Source: Xenophilus sp. L33
Lineage (GTDB): Bacteria; Pseudomonadota; Gammaproteobacteria; Burkholderiales; Burkholderiaceae_C
Assembly (NCBI RefSeq): GCF_009765735.1
Contig: NZ_LMUW01000198.1
Location: 32,164 to 94,688 of the forward strand
Direction of reading: 5' to 3'
Length of the DNA: 62,525 nucleotides
Below the pieces are notes generated by a model. It made no database searches. It saw only the letters and a program-made list of their open reading frames with translations, and was not told the DNA's origin. The number at the start of each line of letters is the position of its first letter. The first letter of the stretch is position 1. This document shows, in pieces, positions 9,079 to 16,958 of the stretch. Position numbers and translations under genes: made by a program.

Positions 9079-9836
9079 ATGTGCAGCCACTATCAGGCCG
9101 AGAAGCGCCGCAAGCAGATCGAGAAGCTCTTCGGCCTCCGCATGCCGCACGAATGGGAGCCGCCGCCGGGTGGCCTGCACATCTATCCGACGCAGATGGC
9201 GCCCTTCATCCGCCGGCCGCCCGAGCGCGAGTCGGGCGACGAGGCCGTGCCGGACTTCGAGTTGGTCGAGGGACACTTCGGGCTGCTCCCGGGCTTCGCC
9301 AAGGAAGTGAATTCGGCCTCAGGACATACAACGCGCGCACCGAGACCGTCAGCCAGCTCGCGAGCTTCAAGAACGCCTGGGCCATGCCCCGGCACTGCAT
9401 CGTGCCGTGCGAGGCGATCTACGAGCCCGACTGGCGCACGGGCAAGTTCATCCCGACGCGCTTCACCGCAGCGAACGACGAGACGCTCGGCGTGGCCGGG
9501 TTGTGGTCACCCTGGAAGAACCCGGAGACGGCGCAGTGGGAGCTGAGCTTCACGATGCTCACCATCAATGCGGACGAGCACGAGCTGTTCCGGCACATGC
9601 ACCGGCCCGATCCGAGGCGGCCGCCCCACATGCAGGACAAGCGAATGGTGGTGGTCCTGCCGGAGGCTCAGTACGCGGACTGGCTGGATGCGCCGGCCGA
9701 GCGCTCGATGGACTTCATGAACCAATTCGCTGTCGAGCGTTTTGCCATGGTGGCGGAGGCGCCGCCGCCGAAGGCATCGAGGCCGAAGGCGCCGTCGATC
9801 GAAGATGCGTCACCGGCCGAGCCGCCACTCCTTTGA
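9079..9836 (+). pseudogene. yedK: YedK/HMCES-type abasic-site shield protein, one frameshift
   Basis: SOS-response-associated protein family (SRAP) that forms a thiazolidine link with abasic sites in single-stranded DNA through Cys2. The gene starts MCSHYQAEKRR with the catalytic Cys at position 2. The first frame runs to about residue 80 (FGLLPGFAKEV) and the family sequence continues in another frame (FGLRTYNARTETVSQ, then HCIVPCEAIYEPDW and the late SFTMLTINADEHELFRHMHR with its active-site His) to the stop at 9836. A single missing A in GTGAATTC near 9315 (GTGAAATTC restores the frame) explains the break. A real inactivation or a sequencing error. Its neighbours imuABC and ligD also act on damaged DNA. 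Confidence 0.85.
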
Positions 9837-9854
9837 GTCGGACTGCGAGCCCAC

Positions 9855-10145
9855 ATGTTCGTCGTCACCCTCACATACCTCCGTCCGCTCGGCGAACTCG
9901 ACGCACTGATGCCCAAGCACGTGGCTTGGCTGAAGAAGCATTACAAGAGTGGCCTATTCATCGCTTCGGGGCGGCAAGTCCCGCGCACCGGTGGCGTGAT
10001 CCTCGCGCGATCTGGCGACCGAGAGGCGCTCGAGGCGATCCTGCTGCTCGATCCGTTCGTGATGGGTGGATGCGCCCGGGCCGAGATTCTCGAGTTCACG
10101 CCCAGCATGGCCGCGGCCGGCGCTGAGGCCTTGAAAAAGCTCTAG
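9855..10145 (+). CDS. YciI-like (YCII-domain) protein
   Basis: 96-aa protein of the YCII/dimeric alpha-beta barrel family: MFVVTLTYLRPLGELDAL, then HVAWLKKHYKSGLFIASG with the conserved His and the GxFxxSG-type turn, then GGVILARSGDREALEAIL and a DPFVMGG motif close to the family's DPF. Members are small, possibly enzymatic proteins of mostly unknown substrate. It starts 18 bp after the yedK stop, so the two are probably one transcript. Confidence 0.82.
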   Translation: MFVVTLTYLRPLGELDALMPKHVAWLKKHYKSGLFIASGRQVPRTGGVILARSGDREALEAILLLDPFVMGGCARAEILEFTPSMAAAGAEALKKL

Positions 10146-10154
10146 AAACCGCGA

Positions 10155-10194
10155 ACGGCTCAACGGCTCAACGGCTGAACGACTGAACGGATGA
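10155..10194. repeat. five tandem 8-bp units after the YciI gene
   Basis: Five consecutive octamers, ACGGCTCA, ACGGCTCA, ACGGCTGA, ACGACTGA and ACGGATGA, fill the gap between two convergent genes (YciI and ligD). They do not form a strong hairpin. A small variable-number tandem repeat or a remnant. Confidence 0.7.
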
Positions 10195-10198
10195 CCGC

Positions 10199-12769
10199 CT
10201 ACTTCCCCGGCGCATAGCCTAGGGTCTTCATGGCAGCCGCCAGCGGCTGGCGGGCCGCCCAATACCCCGACCACGGATCGCTCGTCTGAAACGACAGATG
10301 CTCGCGCGCCGTCGCGATCGTCCACTGGGCGCCGCTCTTGAGCTTGGCCAGGTCGTCCCAACTCACCGGCATCGAGACGCCCAAGCCGAGGCGCGCCCTC
10401 GCCGAGAACGCCGCCGCCGTGGTCGCGCCGTGCCCGTTGCGCAGGAAGTCGACGAAGAGTTTCCCGACTCGATTCGATGGCCCGCTCTTCGCGACGAAGC
10501 GCGCTGGGATCGTGCGCGCCAGGTGCTGCACTACCGCCTGCGAGAAGCCCTTCACCGTCTCGTAGTCGAATCGCGGAGCGATCGGCACCACCACATGCAG
10601 GCCCTTGCCGCCGCTGGTCTTGAGCCAGGCCTCGAGCCCGAGCTGCTGCAGCAGCGCACGCACCAGGACCGCGGCCTCCTGGATGTGCTGCCAGCTCGTG
10701 CCCTCGCCGGGGTCGAGGTCGAAGATCATGCGATCCGGCTTGTCGATGCTCTTCGCGGTCGAGTTCCAGGTGTGGAACTCGATCACGTTCATCTGCGCCG
10801 CGGAGCCCAGCGCCTGGGCCGTGGCGACCTCGAGCAGCGCGCCATGGCCGGGCCACAGCTTCGCATCGAGCTCCTTGATGCCGGGGATGCTGATCTTCTC
10901 GTCGTGCTTCTGGAAGAAGAGCTCGCCCGTGACGCCCGTCGGGCCGCGCACGAGGGAACAGGGCCGACCTTTCAGATGCGGCAGGATCCATTCGGCGACC
11001 GACTCGTAGTAGCGCACCAGGTCGAGCTTCGTGAGGCCCGAGCTCGGGTCGATGACGCGCTCGGGGTTGCTGACCTTGACGCCGCCCGTGGCGGCCTTGC
11101 CTGCTGGCTTCACCGGCCCGGTATCGGTGAGGGTCTTGGCCGTCTCGCGCACGATCGCGCTGGCCGGCTTGTCGGTGCGCAGCGCGACGTATTTCGGATG
11201 GCGGACCTGACCGTCCGGGGTCCATTCGGCGAAGGCCACCTCGGCGACCAGGCGCGGCTGGACCCATCGCTCGCTGCCCGCGGCGCGCTTCGACCAGCGG
11301 CCCGGCTTGGCGACGCCGGCAGCGAAGGGCGGCGCCGGCACTTCGAGCTTCGCGAGCTTGGTTTTCAGCTGGGCGGCCTCCTTCGAATCCCATCCCGTGC
11401 CGACGCTGCCGACCGACACCAGCTTGCCTTCGGCGTCATGCACACCCAGCAGCAGGCTGCCGACCTCGCCAGAGGCGTCCGAACGGTCCGTGTAGCCGGC
11501 CACCACGAACTCCTGCCGCTGCTGACACTTGAGCTTGAGCCAGGTCTCGGTGCGGCGCGAAACGTAGGGCGCATCGGCGCGCTTGGCGATCACGCCCTCG
11601 AGGTTCATGCGACAGGCTGAGGCGAGTACCGAGGCGGCATCGGCTTCGAAGGCGGCGCTGAAGCGCACGTGCTGGGTGGCCTTCTCGTCGAGCAAGGCTT
11701 GCAGCAGCTGGCGGCGCGCGGCGAGCGGCGCCTCGCGCAGGTCGTAGCCCTCGAAGTAAGGCACGTCGAAGACGAAGTAGACGATCTGGGCAGTGCCCGC
11801 GCCGCGATCGAAGGCGTTCTGCAGGGCGTTGAAGTTGGGCAGGCCGTGTTCGTCGAGCACGACGATCTCGCCGTCGAGCCAGCTCGAGGCGAGGCCCATG
11901 CCTTCGAGTTCGCGCACCAGGTGCGGCATCTTGGCCGACCAGTTGTGGCCGCCACGCGTGATCAGGCTCGCCTTGCCTTGCTCTATGCGGGTCATGATCC
12001 GATAGCCATCGAACTTGATCTCGTAGACCCACTGCCCGGAGGAAGGAACGCCCGTGGCCAGGGTGGCGAGTTGCGGGCTGATCTTCATGGGCAAGGGCGC
12101 CTCGACGGCACCTGGAATGCCATCGTCTGCGTCGCTGCGCTGGCGCGCCTTCGTCGCCGCCTTGCGGGTCGGGGGCTTCGCCGCCGACGAAGGCTCCGTG
12201 CGCAACGGCTTCGCGATTACGCTGTCGGGAAGCGCGGTGACGACGTCATAGGCGGCCTTCGGCCGCGCGAAGGCGTCTCGCTTCTTGAAGAGGATCCACG
12301 GCTCCTGCTTCTCGCCGCCCTTGGCGATCTTCACCAGCTCCCACTGGCCCTCGAGCTTCTGGCCGTGCAGGATGAAGAGCAGCTTGCCGTTCTGCAGTCC
12401 TTCGCGTGGGTCGCCGACCGGCTCCCAGGTGCCGTTGTCCCAGACGATCACCGTGCCCGCGCCGTACTGCTTAGGCGGGATGGTGCCTTCGAAGGAGCCG
12501 TACGTGAGTGGATGGTCCTCGACGTGGATTGCCATGCGCTTGTCGGCGGGGTCGAAGCTGGGGCCCTTCGGCACGGCCCAGGAAAGCAGCACGCCGTCGA
12601 GCTCGAGACGGAAGTCGTAGTGGAGGCGGCTGGCGGCGTGTTTCTGGATGACGAACGAGAGGGCCTTGCCCTTGCCGCGACTGCGCTCGCCGCGCGGCTC
12701 CGAGGTGACCGCGAAGTCGCGCTTGGACCAGTACTTCTCGAGCGGGTCGGGGGTGGTGTCGCGGGCCAT
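10199..12769 (-). CDS. ligD: LigD, multifunctional end-joining DNA ligase
   Basis: 856-aa three-domain LigD of bacterial non-homologous end joining. Order: 3'-phosphoesterase domain (residues about 35-190, with RLHYDFRLE at 48-56 and HVEDHPLTYGSFEGTIP), ATP-dependent ligase domain (nucleotidyl lysine K252 in EIKFDGYR; later DGEIVV and the TWLKLKC motif), and C-terminal archaeo-eukaryotic primase-type polymerase domain (TKLDLVRYYESVAEWILPH, then DLDPGEG and SGGKGLHV). This order is that of Pseudomonas LigD. No ku gene is in the window, though LigD needs Ku at broken ends. Small genes on the same strand directly upstream may be co-transcribed. Confidence 0.96.
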   Translation of the reverse strand: MARDTTPDPLEKYWSKRDFAVTSEPRGERSRGKGKALSFVIQKHAASRLHYDFRLELDGVLLSWAVPKGPSFDPADKRMAIHVEDHPLTYGSFEGTIPPKQYGAGTVIVWDNGTWEPVGDPREGLQNGKLLFILHGQKLEGQWELVKIAKGGEKQEPWILFKKRDAFARPKAAYDVVTALPDSVIAKPLRTEPSSAAKPPTRKAATKARQRSDADDGIPGAVEAPLPMKISPQLATLATGVPSSGQWVYEIKFDGYRIMTRIEQGKASLITRGGHNWSAKMPHLVRELEGMGLASSWLDGEIVVLDEHGLPNFNALQNAFDRGAGTAQIVYFVFDVPYFEGYDLREAPLAARRQLLQALLDEKATQHVRFSAAFEADAASVLASACRMNLEGVIAKRADAPYVSRRTETWLKLKCQQRQEFVVAGYTDRSDASGEVGSLLLGVHDAEGKLVSVGSVGTGWDSKEAAQLKTKLAKLEVPAPPFAAGVAKPGRWSKRAAGSERWVQPRLVAEVAFAEWTPDGQVRHPKYVALRTDKPASAIVRETAKTLTDTGPVKPAGKAATGGVKVSNPERVIDPSSGLTKLDLVRYYESVAEWILPHLKGRPCSLVRGPTGVTGELFFQKHDEKISIPGIKELDAKLWPGHGALLEVATAQALGSAAQMNVIEFHTWNSTAKSIDKPDRMIFDLDPGEGTSWQHIQEAAVLVRALLQQLGLEAWLKTSGGKGLHVVVPIAPRFDYETVKGFSQAVVQHLARTIPARFVAKSGPSNRVGKLFVDFLRNGHGATTAAAFSARARLGLGVSMPVSWDDLAKLKSGAQWTIATAREHLSFQTSDPWSGYWAARQPLAAAMKTLGYAPGK

Positions 12770-12777
12770 ACTGAAAT

Positions 12778-13038
12778 CTATGTGGGGCTGCAGCGCCTGT
12801 CGAGGGCGTGCGGCGCGCGTGGGCGTCCGCGGGAGGGCATTTGGCCAGGCTCGACCTGGCCCGGCCGTGGCGACGCGCGCTTGGGCCCCTTTCGCGGGCC
12901 GAGTGGCGAGAGCATCAGGACGTTGGTCGCGGCTGGGTCCGCCAGGGCTTCGGCCATGCCGGAAGAGAACCGGAGGCAGGTCTGCTCGAACTCGGCCACG
13001 GCCTCAAGGTATTGACGCCGAGCGGACTTTGCGCTCAT
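12778..13038 (-). CDS. hypothetical protein upstream of ligD
   Basis: 86-aa protein starting MSAKSARRQYLEAVAEFEQTC: a helical, charged N-terminal half, then a Pro/Arg-rich tail ending HALDRRCSPT. It ends 8 bp before the ligD start. The frame is open to a TTG at 13065; the ATG at 13038 is preferred, though neither has a strong ribosome site. Not recognised; no catalytic motif. Confidence 0.45.
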   Translation of the reverse strand: MSAKSARRQYLEAVAEFEQTCLRFSSGMAEALADPAATNVLMLSPLGPRKGPKRASPRPGQVEPGQMPSRGRPRAPHALDRRCSPT

Positions 13039-13087
13039 CGGCGTGAGGAGAGGGCGCGTTGCCAAGCCAGGTACAGGGCGTGGAGGA

Positions 13088-13267
13088 TCATTTCGCGACC
13101 CTCGGCGGCGCGCGCTTCGATGGCTTTCTGGGGACCGCCTTGCGGACTGGCTTCGCAGCCTCGCTGCTGGTGGTTGGGGCGCTGGGGGAGGGTGCCTTGG
13201 TGGCCGGCTTCAGCGAGGCGATCAGCCGCGACTTGTCGTCCTCGAAGGCCTTTGCGACGGTGGCCAT
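13088..13267 (-). CDS. small basic Ala/Lys/Pro-rich protein
   Basis: 59-aa protein starting MATVAKAFEDDKSRLIASLK with a tail rich in Lys, Pro, Ala and Arg (PVRKAVPRKPSKRAPPRVAK). The start at 13267 has a strong GAGGAGG ribosome site 6 bases upstream, and the 59 codons are free of an overlapping real gene. It could bind nucleic acid, like other short KPA-rich proteins, but this is inference from composition. It lies between the DUF3606 gene and the ligD-proximal gene. Confidence 0.6.
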   Translation of the reverse strand: MATVAKAFEDDKSRLIASLKPATKAPSPSAPTTSSEAAKPVRKAVPRKPSKRAPPRVAK

Positions 13268-13284
13268 GGCGCCTCCTCGACACT

Positions 13285-13461
13285 CTATTGCTTCTTGAGG
13301 TAGGCCCGCACGGCCTCGGCACTGTTGCCAACTGCCTTGACCGCTTCCTTGAGCTGGTCTGGCGTGCAGCCGAGCGATTGAGTCCAGCTCTGGACTTCGT
13401 GCGGCTCGGTGAGGGCGATTAGCTTGCGGTCGAGGCCGGTCTTTTTTGGGTCGTCTGCCAT
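13285..13461 (-). CDS. DUF3606-type small protein
   Basis: 58-aa protein with the DUF3606 pattern: MADDPKKTGLDRKLI, then VQSWTQSLGCTPDQLKEAVK and AVRAYLKK, a short helix-turn-helix-like fold. The start at 13461 has an AAGGAG site 8 bases upstream. DUF3606 proteins have no assigned function and are common in Burkholderiales. A second member lies at 14740-14919. First gene of the minus-strand group leading to ligD. Confidence 0.85.
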   Translation of the reverse strand: MADDPKKTGLDRKLIALTEPHEVQSWTQSLGCTPDQLKEAVKAVGNSAEAVRAYLKKQ

Positions 13462-13786
13462 GTGGTGCTCCTTGACTGCCGGGCAAGGGCCCGACGGTAC
13501 AAACACCATGGCCGCTCCGGCTACCGTTGCCCGTACGAAACCCGTCAACGATCTTGAAGGAAAAAGCGCCGTCATAGGTAGTCTCGACAGCTTGAGGCCC
13601 GACCGGACTTGTGATATCGGTGGTATCGCCAGAGCGGGCTCGGTCGAGGGGCGAGGTGTCGTGAGCCTGCGCCGCCTAGAACCGACACCGCTGTGGGGCG
13701 AGAGCCCAAGCGCGCGTCGTCGACGCGTTCTTAGTTTGGAGTTTACCCACCGCGATCGGGTAGCGGAGCGTCCGCATAATAGGCAG
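13462..13786. other. intergenic region between divergent small genes
   Basis: 325 bp between the minus-strand DUF3606 gene and the plus-strand gene at 13787. It must carry both promoters. A CATAAT at 13774-13779 lies shortly before the plus-strand start, but no matching -35 is clear. No coding frame with support. Confidence 0.4.
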
Positions 13787-14032
13787 ATGAGCCACCTCCG
13801 CCACCTCTCCGTCTTTGTCGACGAGCCCGATCCAGGGCACTTCCATTGGGTGCTGCACGAGTCCACCGAGGACGCCGTGGTTTGGACGGAGGTGGAGTCC
13901 AGCGTCGATTCTTTCCCCATGTGGATCGACGCCTTCGATGCCGGAAACGTCGCGCTGCTGCGCCTGGTTCACGATGAGCGCATCGGCCCGCGCGCGCCGG
14001 GCGAGGACGAAAACGCCGCGCCCGTGGGCTGA
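13787..14032 (+). CDS. hypothetical protein related to the gene at 59260
   Basis: 81-aa acidic protein: MSHLRHLSVFVDEPDPGHFHWVLHES at the start (seen in two parts, VFVDEPDPGHF and HWVLHES), later DAFDAGNVALLRLV. The pattern V-[D/E]-E-x-x-P-x-x-[F/Y]-x-W-V-L-x-E followed by a helix with ALxRLV/ALRKLM is shared with the 77-aa protein at 59260-59493, so the two look like members of one uncharacterised family. No ribosome site better than AGGCAG 5 bases upstream. Function unknown. Confidence 0.65.
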   Translation: MSHLRHLSVFVDEPDPGHFHWVLHESTEDAVVWTEVESSVDSFPMWIDAFDAGNVALLRLVHDERIGPRAPGEDENAAPVG

Positions 14033-14320
14033 CCTATGGATCTGCCCGAACCGCGTCGGCGCTCGCGGTCGATCGCCGAATTCATTCGCGAGGGCGAGGA
14101 AAGCGCAACGCTCCGTGGCGGAGCGAGGATCCGCTGCGTGAGGCGCTGAGCAAGTTGCTCGCTCGAACACCATTCAGCCCCCCGAAGACCAACCGGTGCT
14201 CAGGCAGAGTCTTGCACTGGATGGCGCTGCACGTCCGCACCTGGCCGCTTTTAGCCATTCCAGCGTATGACGCAGGCGACGGCTAGCATTGCACCGGTCT
14301 CGCGACCCGACAATTGCGGC
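14033..14320. other. possible broken small ORF, otherwise empty
   Basis: Four bases after the previous stop, an ATG at 14036 opens a 37-codon frame (MDLPEPRRRSRSIAEFIREGE). Shifting frame near the GGAAAG at about 14098 gives a further 50 or so sensible codons (PWRSEDPLREALSKLLART) to a TAG near 14285. This could be another small gene with one lost base. The evidence is coding-like amino-acid sequence only, so I do not call a gene. Confidence 0.3.
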
Positions 14321-14647
14321 ATGAGAAACAGCCCGCCCACGCCGCCCGAGCAGCGCCGCGAGCGAGGCCCGGACGGCTCGCTGATCATCCGCGAAGGCGT
14401 GCCCGACCGCTGGCACTACACCGTCGCGGTCGAAGACGACCCGAAGCGCAATGTCTTTCGCGGCCGGATCACGGTGATGTTGGACGGCTCGCTCAAGTGC
14501 CACTTGTTGCAGTCGAGCTTATCAACCGACGAGGAAGAAGCAGTCGAGGTCGCGCGAAAGAAAGTCCTCGCCTGGATCGACGACTATCACGACCGGCACG
14601 GGCCGGGCGACCCGCCGATCACGCCACCGCAGCCGGTCAACCCTTAG
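14321..14647 (+). CDS. hypothetical protein
   Basis: 108-aa protein starting MRNSPPTPPEQRRERGPDG; the middle looks like a small beta-rich domain (RWHYTVAVEDD, FRGRITVMLDGSLKCHLL) followed by an acidic helix (TDEEEAVEVARKKVLAWIDDYH) and a Pro-rich end. Not recognised. The frame is open to an ATG at 14267; 14321 is preferred because the 13 bases AATTGCGGCATGA around it recur exactly at the start of the gene at 15044. No Shine-Dalgarno sequence is present at either. Confidence 0.55.
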   Translation: MRNSPPTPPEQRRERGPDGSLIIREGVPDRWHYTVAVEDDPKRNVFRGRITVMLDGSLKCHLLQSSLSTDEEEAVEVARKKVLAWIDDYHDRHGPGDPPITPPQPVNP

Positions 14648-14739
14648 AGCCCGAGCGCGGCTTCCAGTTCGGCCGTCACGGACTCGTTCACGGCCGCCTT
14701 GCCAGTCTGCTCGCGCGAGCTCAGCGCTAAAAGCCTTGG

Positions 14740-14919
14740 TCACTCCCTCTTGTTAAGGTCGGCGCGCACGTCATCGAAATTGATGCAGGCGTGGCGGATT
14801 GCCACCCGCAACTCGGGCTCGGTGCATCCAAGCGTGAGCATCCACAGACGAAGCTCATGCAGAAGCCTCGCGTCGGCCGGCCGGGCGTCCCGAAGGATGT
14901 CGTTGGCTTGTTCAGTCAT
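14740..14919 (-). CDS. DUF3606-like small protein, second copy
   Basis: 59-aa protein starting MTEQANDILRDARP and carrying LHELRLWMLTLGCTEPELRVAI, then VRADLNKRE. It shares the HE..xxW..xLGCT.xxL..A....VRA.L.K pattern with the DUF3606 protein at 13285-13461 but is clearly diverged. The start at 14919 has a CGGAG-like site. Function unknown. Confidence 0.65.
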   Translation of the reverse strand: MTEQANDILRDARPADARLLHELRLWMLTLGCTEPELRVAIRHACINFDDVRADLNKRE

Positions 14920-15043
14920 GTCGGGTGCTCCGTGTCGGGGCTCGACAATGCAGCTGGACGCGTATCCCATCCGTCATCAATTCCTGAAGTCGTGGACGGC
15001 AACGGGAACGTCCCAGGCGCCCGGCCCGTTCCAGAATTGCGGC

Positions 15044-15454
15044 ATGACGACCGGACGCCGCACCCTCGCGCGCCTGCGCAAATCAACCACGCTGTCTGAC
15101 GACGCAAAGGTACTGCTGGCCTTCGCCGATGAATTTACTGCCCGGTACGAGAACCTCGACCTCACCGATACCCAGATCCTGGCGGTAGCCGGTCTGCCCA
15201 ACGGCGAGATCGGCGACAAGGAGGTCTGCGAGTTTGGCGAGCGCGACCGTTTCAGCTTCGCGCGTTCGGTCCTGGCGCGGCAATCCTGGACCGCTCGGGC
15301 ATGGCCTGACATTGGAGCAGTGGAAGGTGGTGCTGCCGAATGGGCGGGTGTTGACGTTCGCCGAGTGGCACACCGCTCACCTCGAGCGTCGCAATACGAC
15401 TTCACGTTGGGCGTGCCGCTGGCCGTGGAGCGGGTCGACGACCCGTCCAGCTAG
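15044..15454 (+). pseudogene. hypothetical gene with three apparent single-base losses
   Basis: Starts MTTGRRTLARLRKSTTLSDDA and reads well to about residue 83 (GERDRFSFARSVLA). Sensible sequence then moves to a second frame briefly (AILDRSGMA), to a third (LTLEQWKVVLPNGRVLTFAEWH), and back to the first (QYDFTLGVPLAVERVDDPSS, stop 15452-15454). One base restored near 15285, near 15310 (GCCTG to GCCCTG) and near 15392 (CGTCGCAA to CGTCGCCAA) gives one open frame of about 137 codons. Product not recognised. Either decay or uncorrected homopolymer errors. Confidence 0.5.
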
Positions 15455-16020
15455 GTCGCCTAGCTAGCGGGCTTCCTGGCCGGCTTCGGCGTCCGGTTTG
15501 CCGGCCGGCTGCGCAACCGCGCACGATGCCCAGATTCCCCTGACTCTGCCTGACAGCGCGGCCGATCCGGGGCTGATCCTGTCCGATGCGTCGGCAGCCG
15601 ACGCGACCATCGCCGACTTCATCTGCGCCATAGGCCAGCCGCGGCACTTCGCGCGAGAACGCTCCGCCCCGCGTTTGACCGTGCGCGAGTGATGAGGTTT
15701 GTTGCGCAGGCGATGCTTGCCGCGACACGGAAGTCCTGCGGCGTGCAGATTGAGGATGCGACGCGATGTGCGGCCTCTGTCACATCGTCCAGCAATGCAG
15801 GAGCACCATAGGGCGGGTTATGGCAAGAAGGCGCGAGGTAGCGGCACGGCAGCGCTTTGAAGCGGGCCCGCCAGTGTCAACCGAAGCATCTGCGGCTCAG
15901 ACTATTTGCTGACGTTCACCGGCGAGGCCTGGCCGACGCTTATGGGCCCATGGCAGGAGGTCAACCCCAAGCGTCGAGGTCTGCTCTGCACCACGGGGCA
16001 CCTTCAAGTGGCTGCGGAAG
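15455..16020. other. 566 bp without a confident gene
   Basis: No recognised feature. A 55-codon minus-strand frame (15464-15631) starting MAQMKSAMVASAADASDR and ending KPDAEAGQEAR is the best coding candidate but has no homology I recognise and no strong ribosome site. The stretch around 15465-15520 is rich in GCCGGC palindromes. The 3' end of the DedA-rhodanese gene closes the region. Confidence 0.35.
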
Positions 16021-16956
16021 TCACGACAGGTCATCTGTAGGAAGCCCCGCATCTATCCACGACCTCAATCCCCCCTGAAGTGCCCACACGCGGGATTGCC
16101 CCTGTTTCGAGATTGCCCTGCACGCCCGTACAGATGTTGCTTCGCCTGAACAACTGCAGTAGACGACGATCTCGCGATCGCATGCGAGCGCCCGCCCCTG
16201 ACTTCGCAGTTCGTTGACAGCCAGATGTATCGCGCCAGGTATCGATCTGCCGTCAAGCACCTGTCTGACGCTCGCTCGTGCGTCAATGAGTAGAGGTGTA
16301 GGCGGCGTTCCCTGGCGTAAGAGAAGGTCAGCCACGGATATTCGCGCTACGTCCGCAGTCCGAGCGGCGACAAGCCGACCGCGATAGCGTATGCACGCAT
16401 AGACGGCCACGGCCACGACCACAATCCCGATCGCCGCGCTCCCGAATGTCGAAAGCAACGCTAGCGCTGCTTGGACTTCGTTTCGGAAAAGATAGCCCAG
16501 CACCAGAAACAGCCCGCTGTAGATGGCTCCGCCAACCGATTCGAAGATCAAGAACCGGAGCGGGCTCATGCCCAAAGCCCCAGCCATGGGCGGCGCGACC
16601 AGAGAGATTCCCGGCAGGAACTTCGCCGCCATGAGCGAGCTGCCTCCCCATTTCGAGAATATCGACTCATTCTGGCTGACGCATACGTCTGGGGTCAGCG
16701 AGACCTTGCAGAGCAAGGTCAGCGTTGCGTAGCCGTATCTGCGGCCCGCGACGAACCAGACTGCGTCACCCAACGTGCTCCCGAGCACGGACGCGATGAA
16801 GGCACCCACAACGGACACGCCGGGCTGCCCTGCCCACGCCCCGACAATCAACAAAACAGGGCCTGCGGGGAGTGGCGCACCCAGCCGAGCCAACAGCGTG
16901 ACCACCGCGACCAGTGCCACACAGTTGGTCGGAATGAGTTCGATGAGGGACTGCAT
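16021..16956 (-). CDS. DedA-family membrane protein fused to a rhodanese domain
   Basis: 311-aa fusion. Residues about 1-195 are a DedA/VTT membrane domain (several hydrophobic segments; FLPGISLVAPPMAGALGM carries the re-entrant-loop pattern, and GDAVWFVAGRRYGY the family G-x-x-x-W...G), associated with lipid scrambling or membrane homeostasis. Residues about 215-311 are a cytoplasmic rhodanese domain with active-site loop YCSCSGEATSVRAC and the LIDARASVRQ and LQGGLRSWIDAGLP motifs. The Cys is present, so sulfur or redox chemistry is possible. The ATG at 16956 begins two bases after the stop of the upstream membrane protein, suggesting coupling. Confidence 0.9.
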   Translation of the reverse strand: MQSLIELIPTNCVALVAVVTLLARLGAPLPAGPVLLIVGAWAGQPGVSVVGAFIASVLGSTLGDAVWFVAGRRYGYATLTLLCKVSLTPDVCVSQNESIFSKWGGSSLMAAKFLPGISLVAPPMAGALGMSPLRFLIFESVGGAIYSGLFLVLGYLFRNEVQAALALLSTFGSAAIGIVVVAVAVYACIRYRGRLVAARTADVARISVADLLLRQGTPPTPLLIDARASVRQVLDGRSIPGAIHLAVNELRSQGRALACDREIVVYCSCSGEATSVRACRAISKQGQSRVWALQGGLRSWIDAGLPTDDLS

Positions 16957-16958
16957 TT

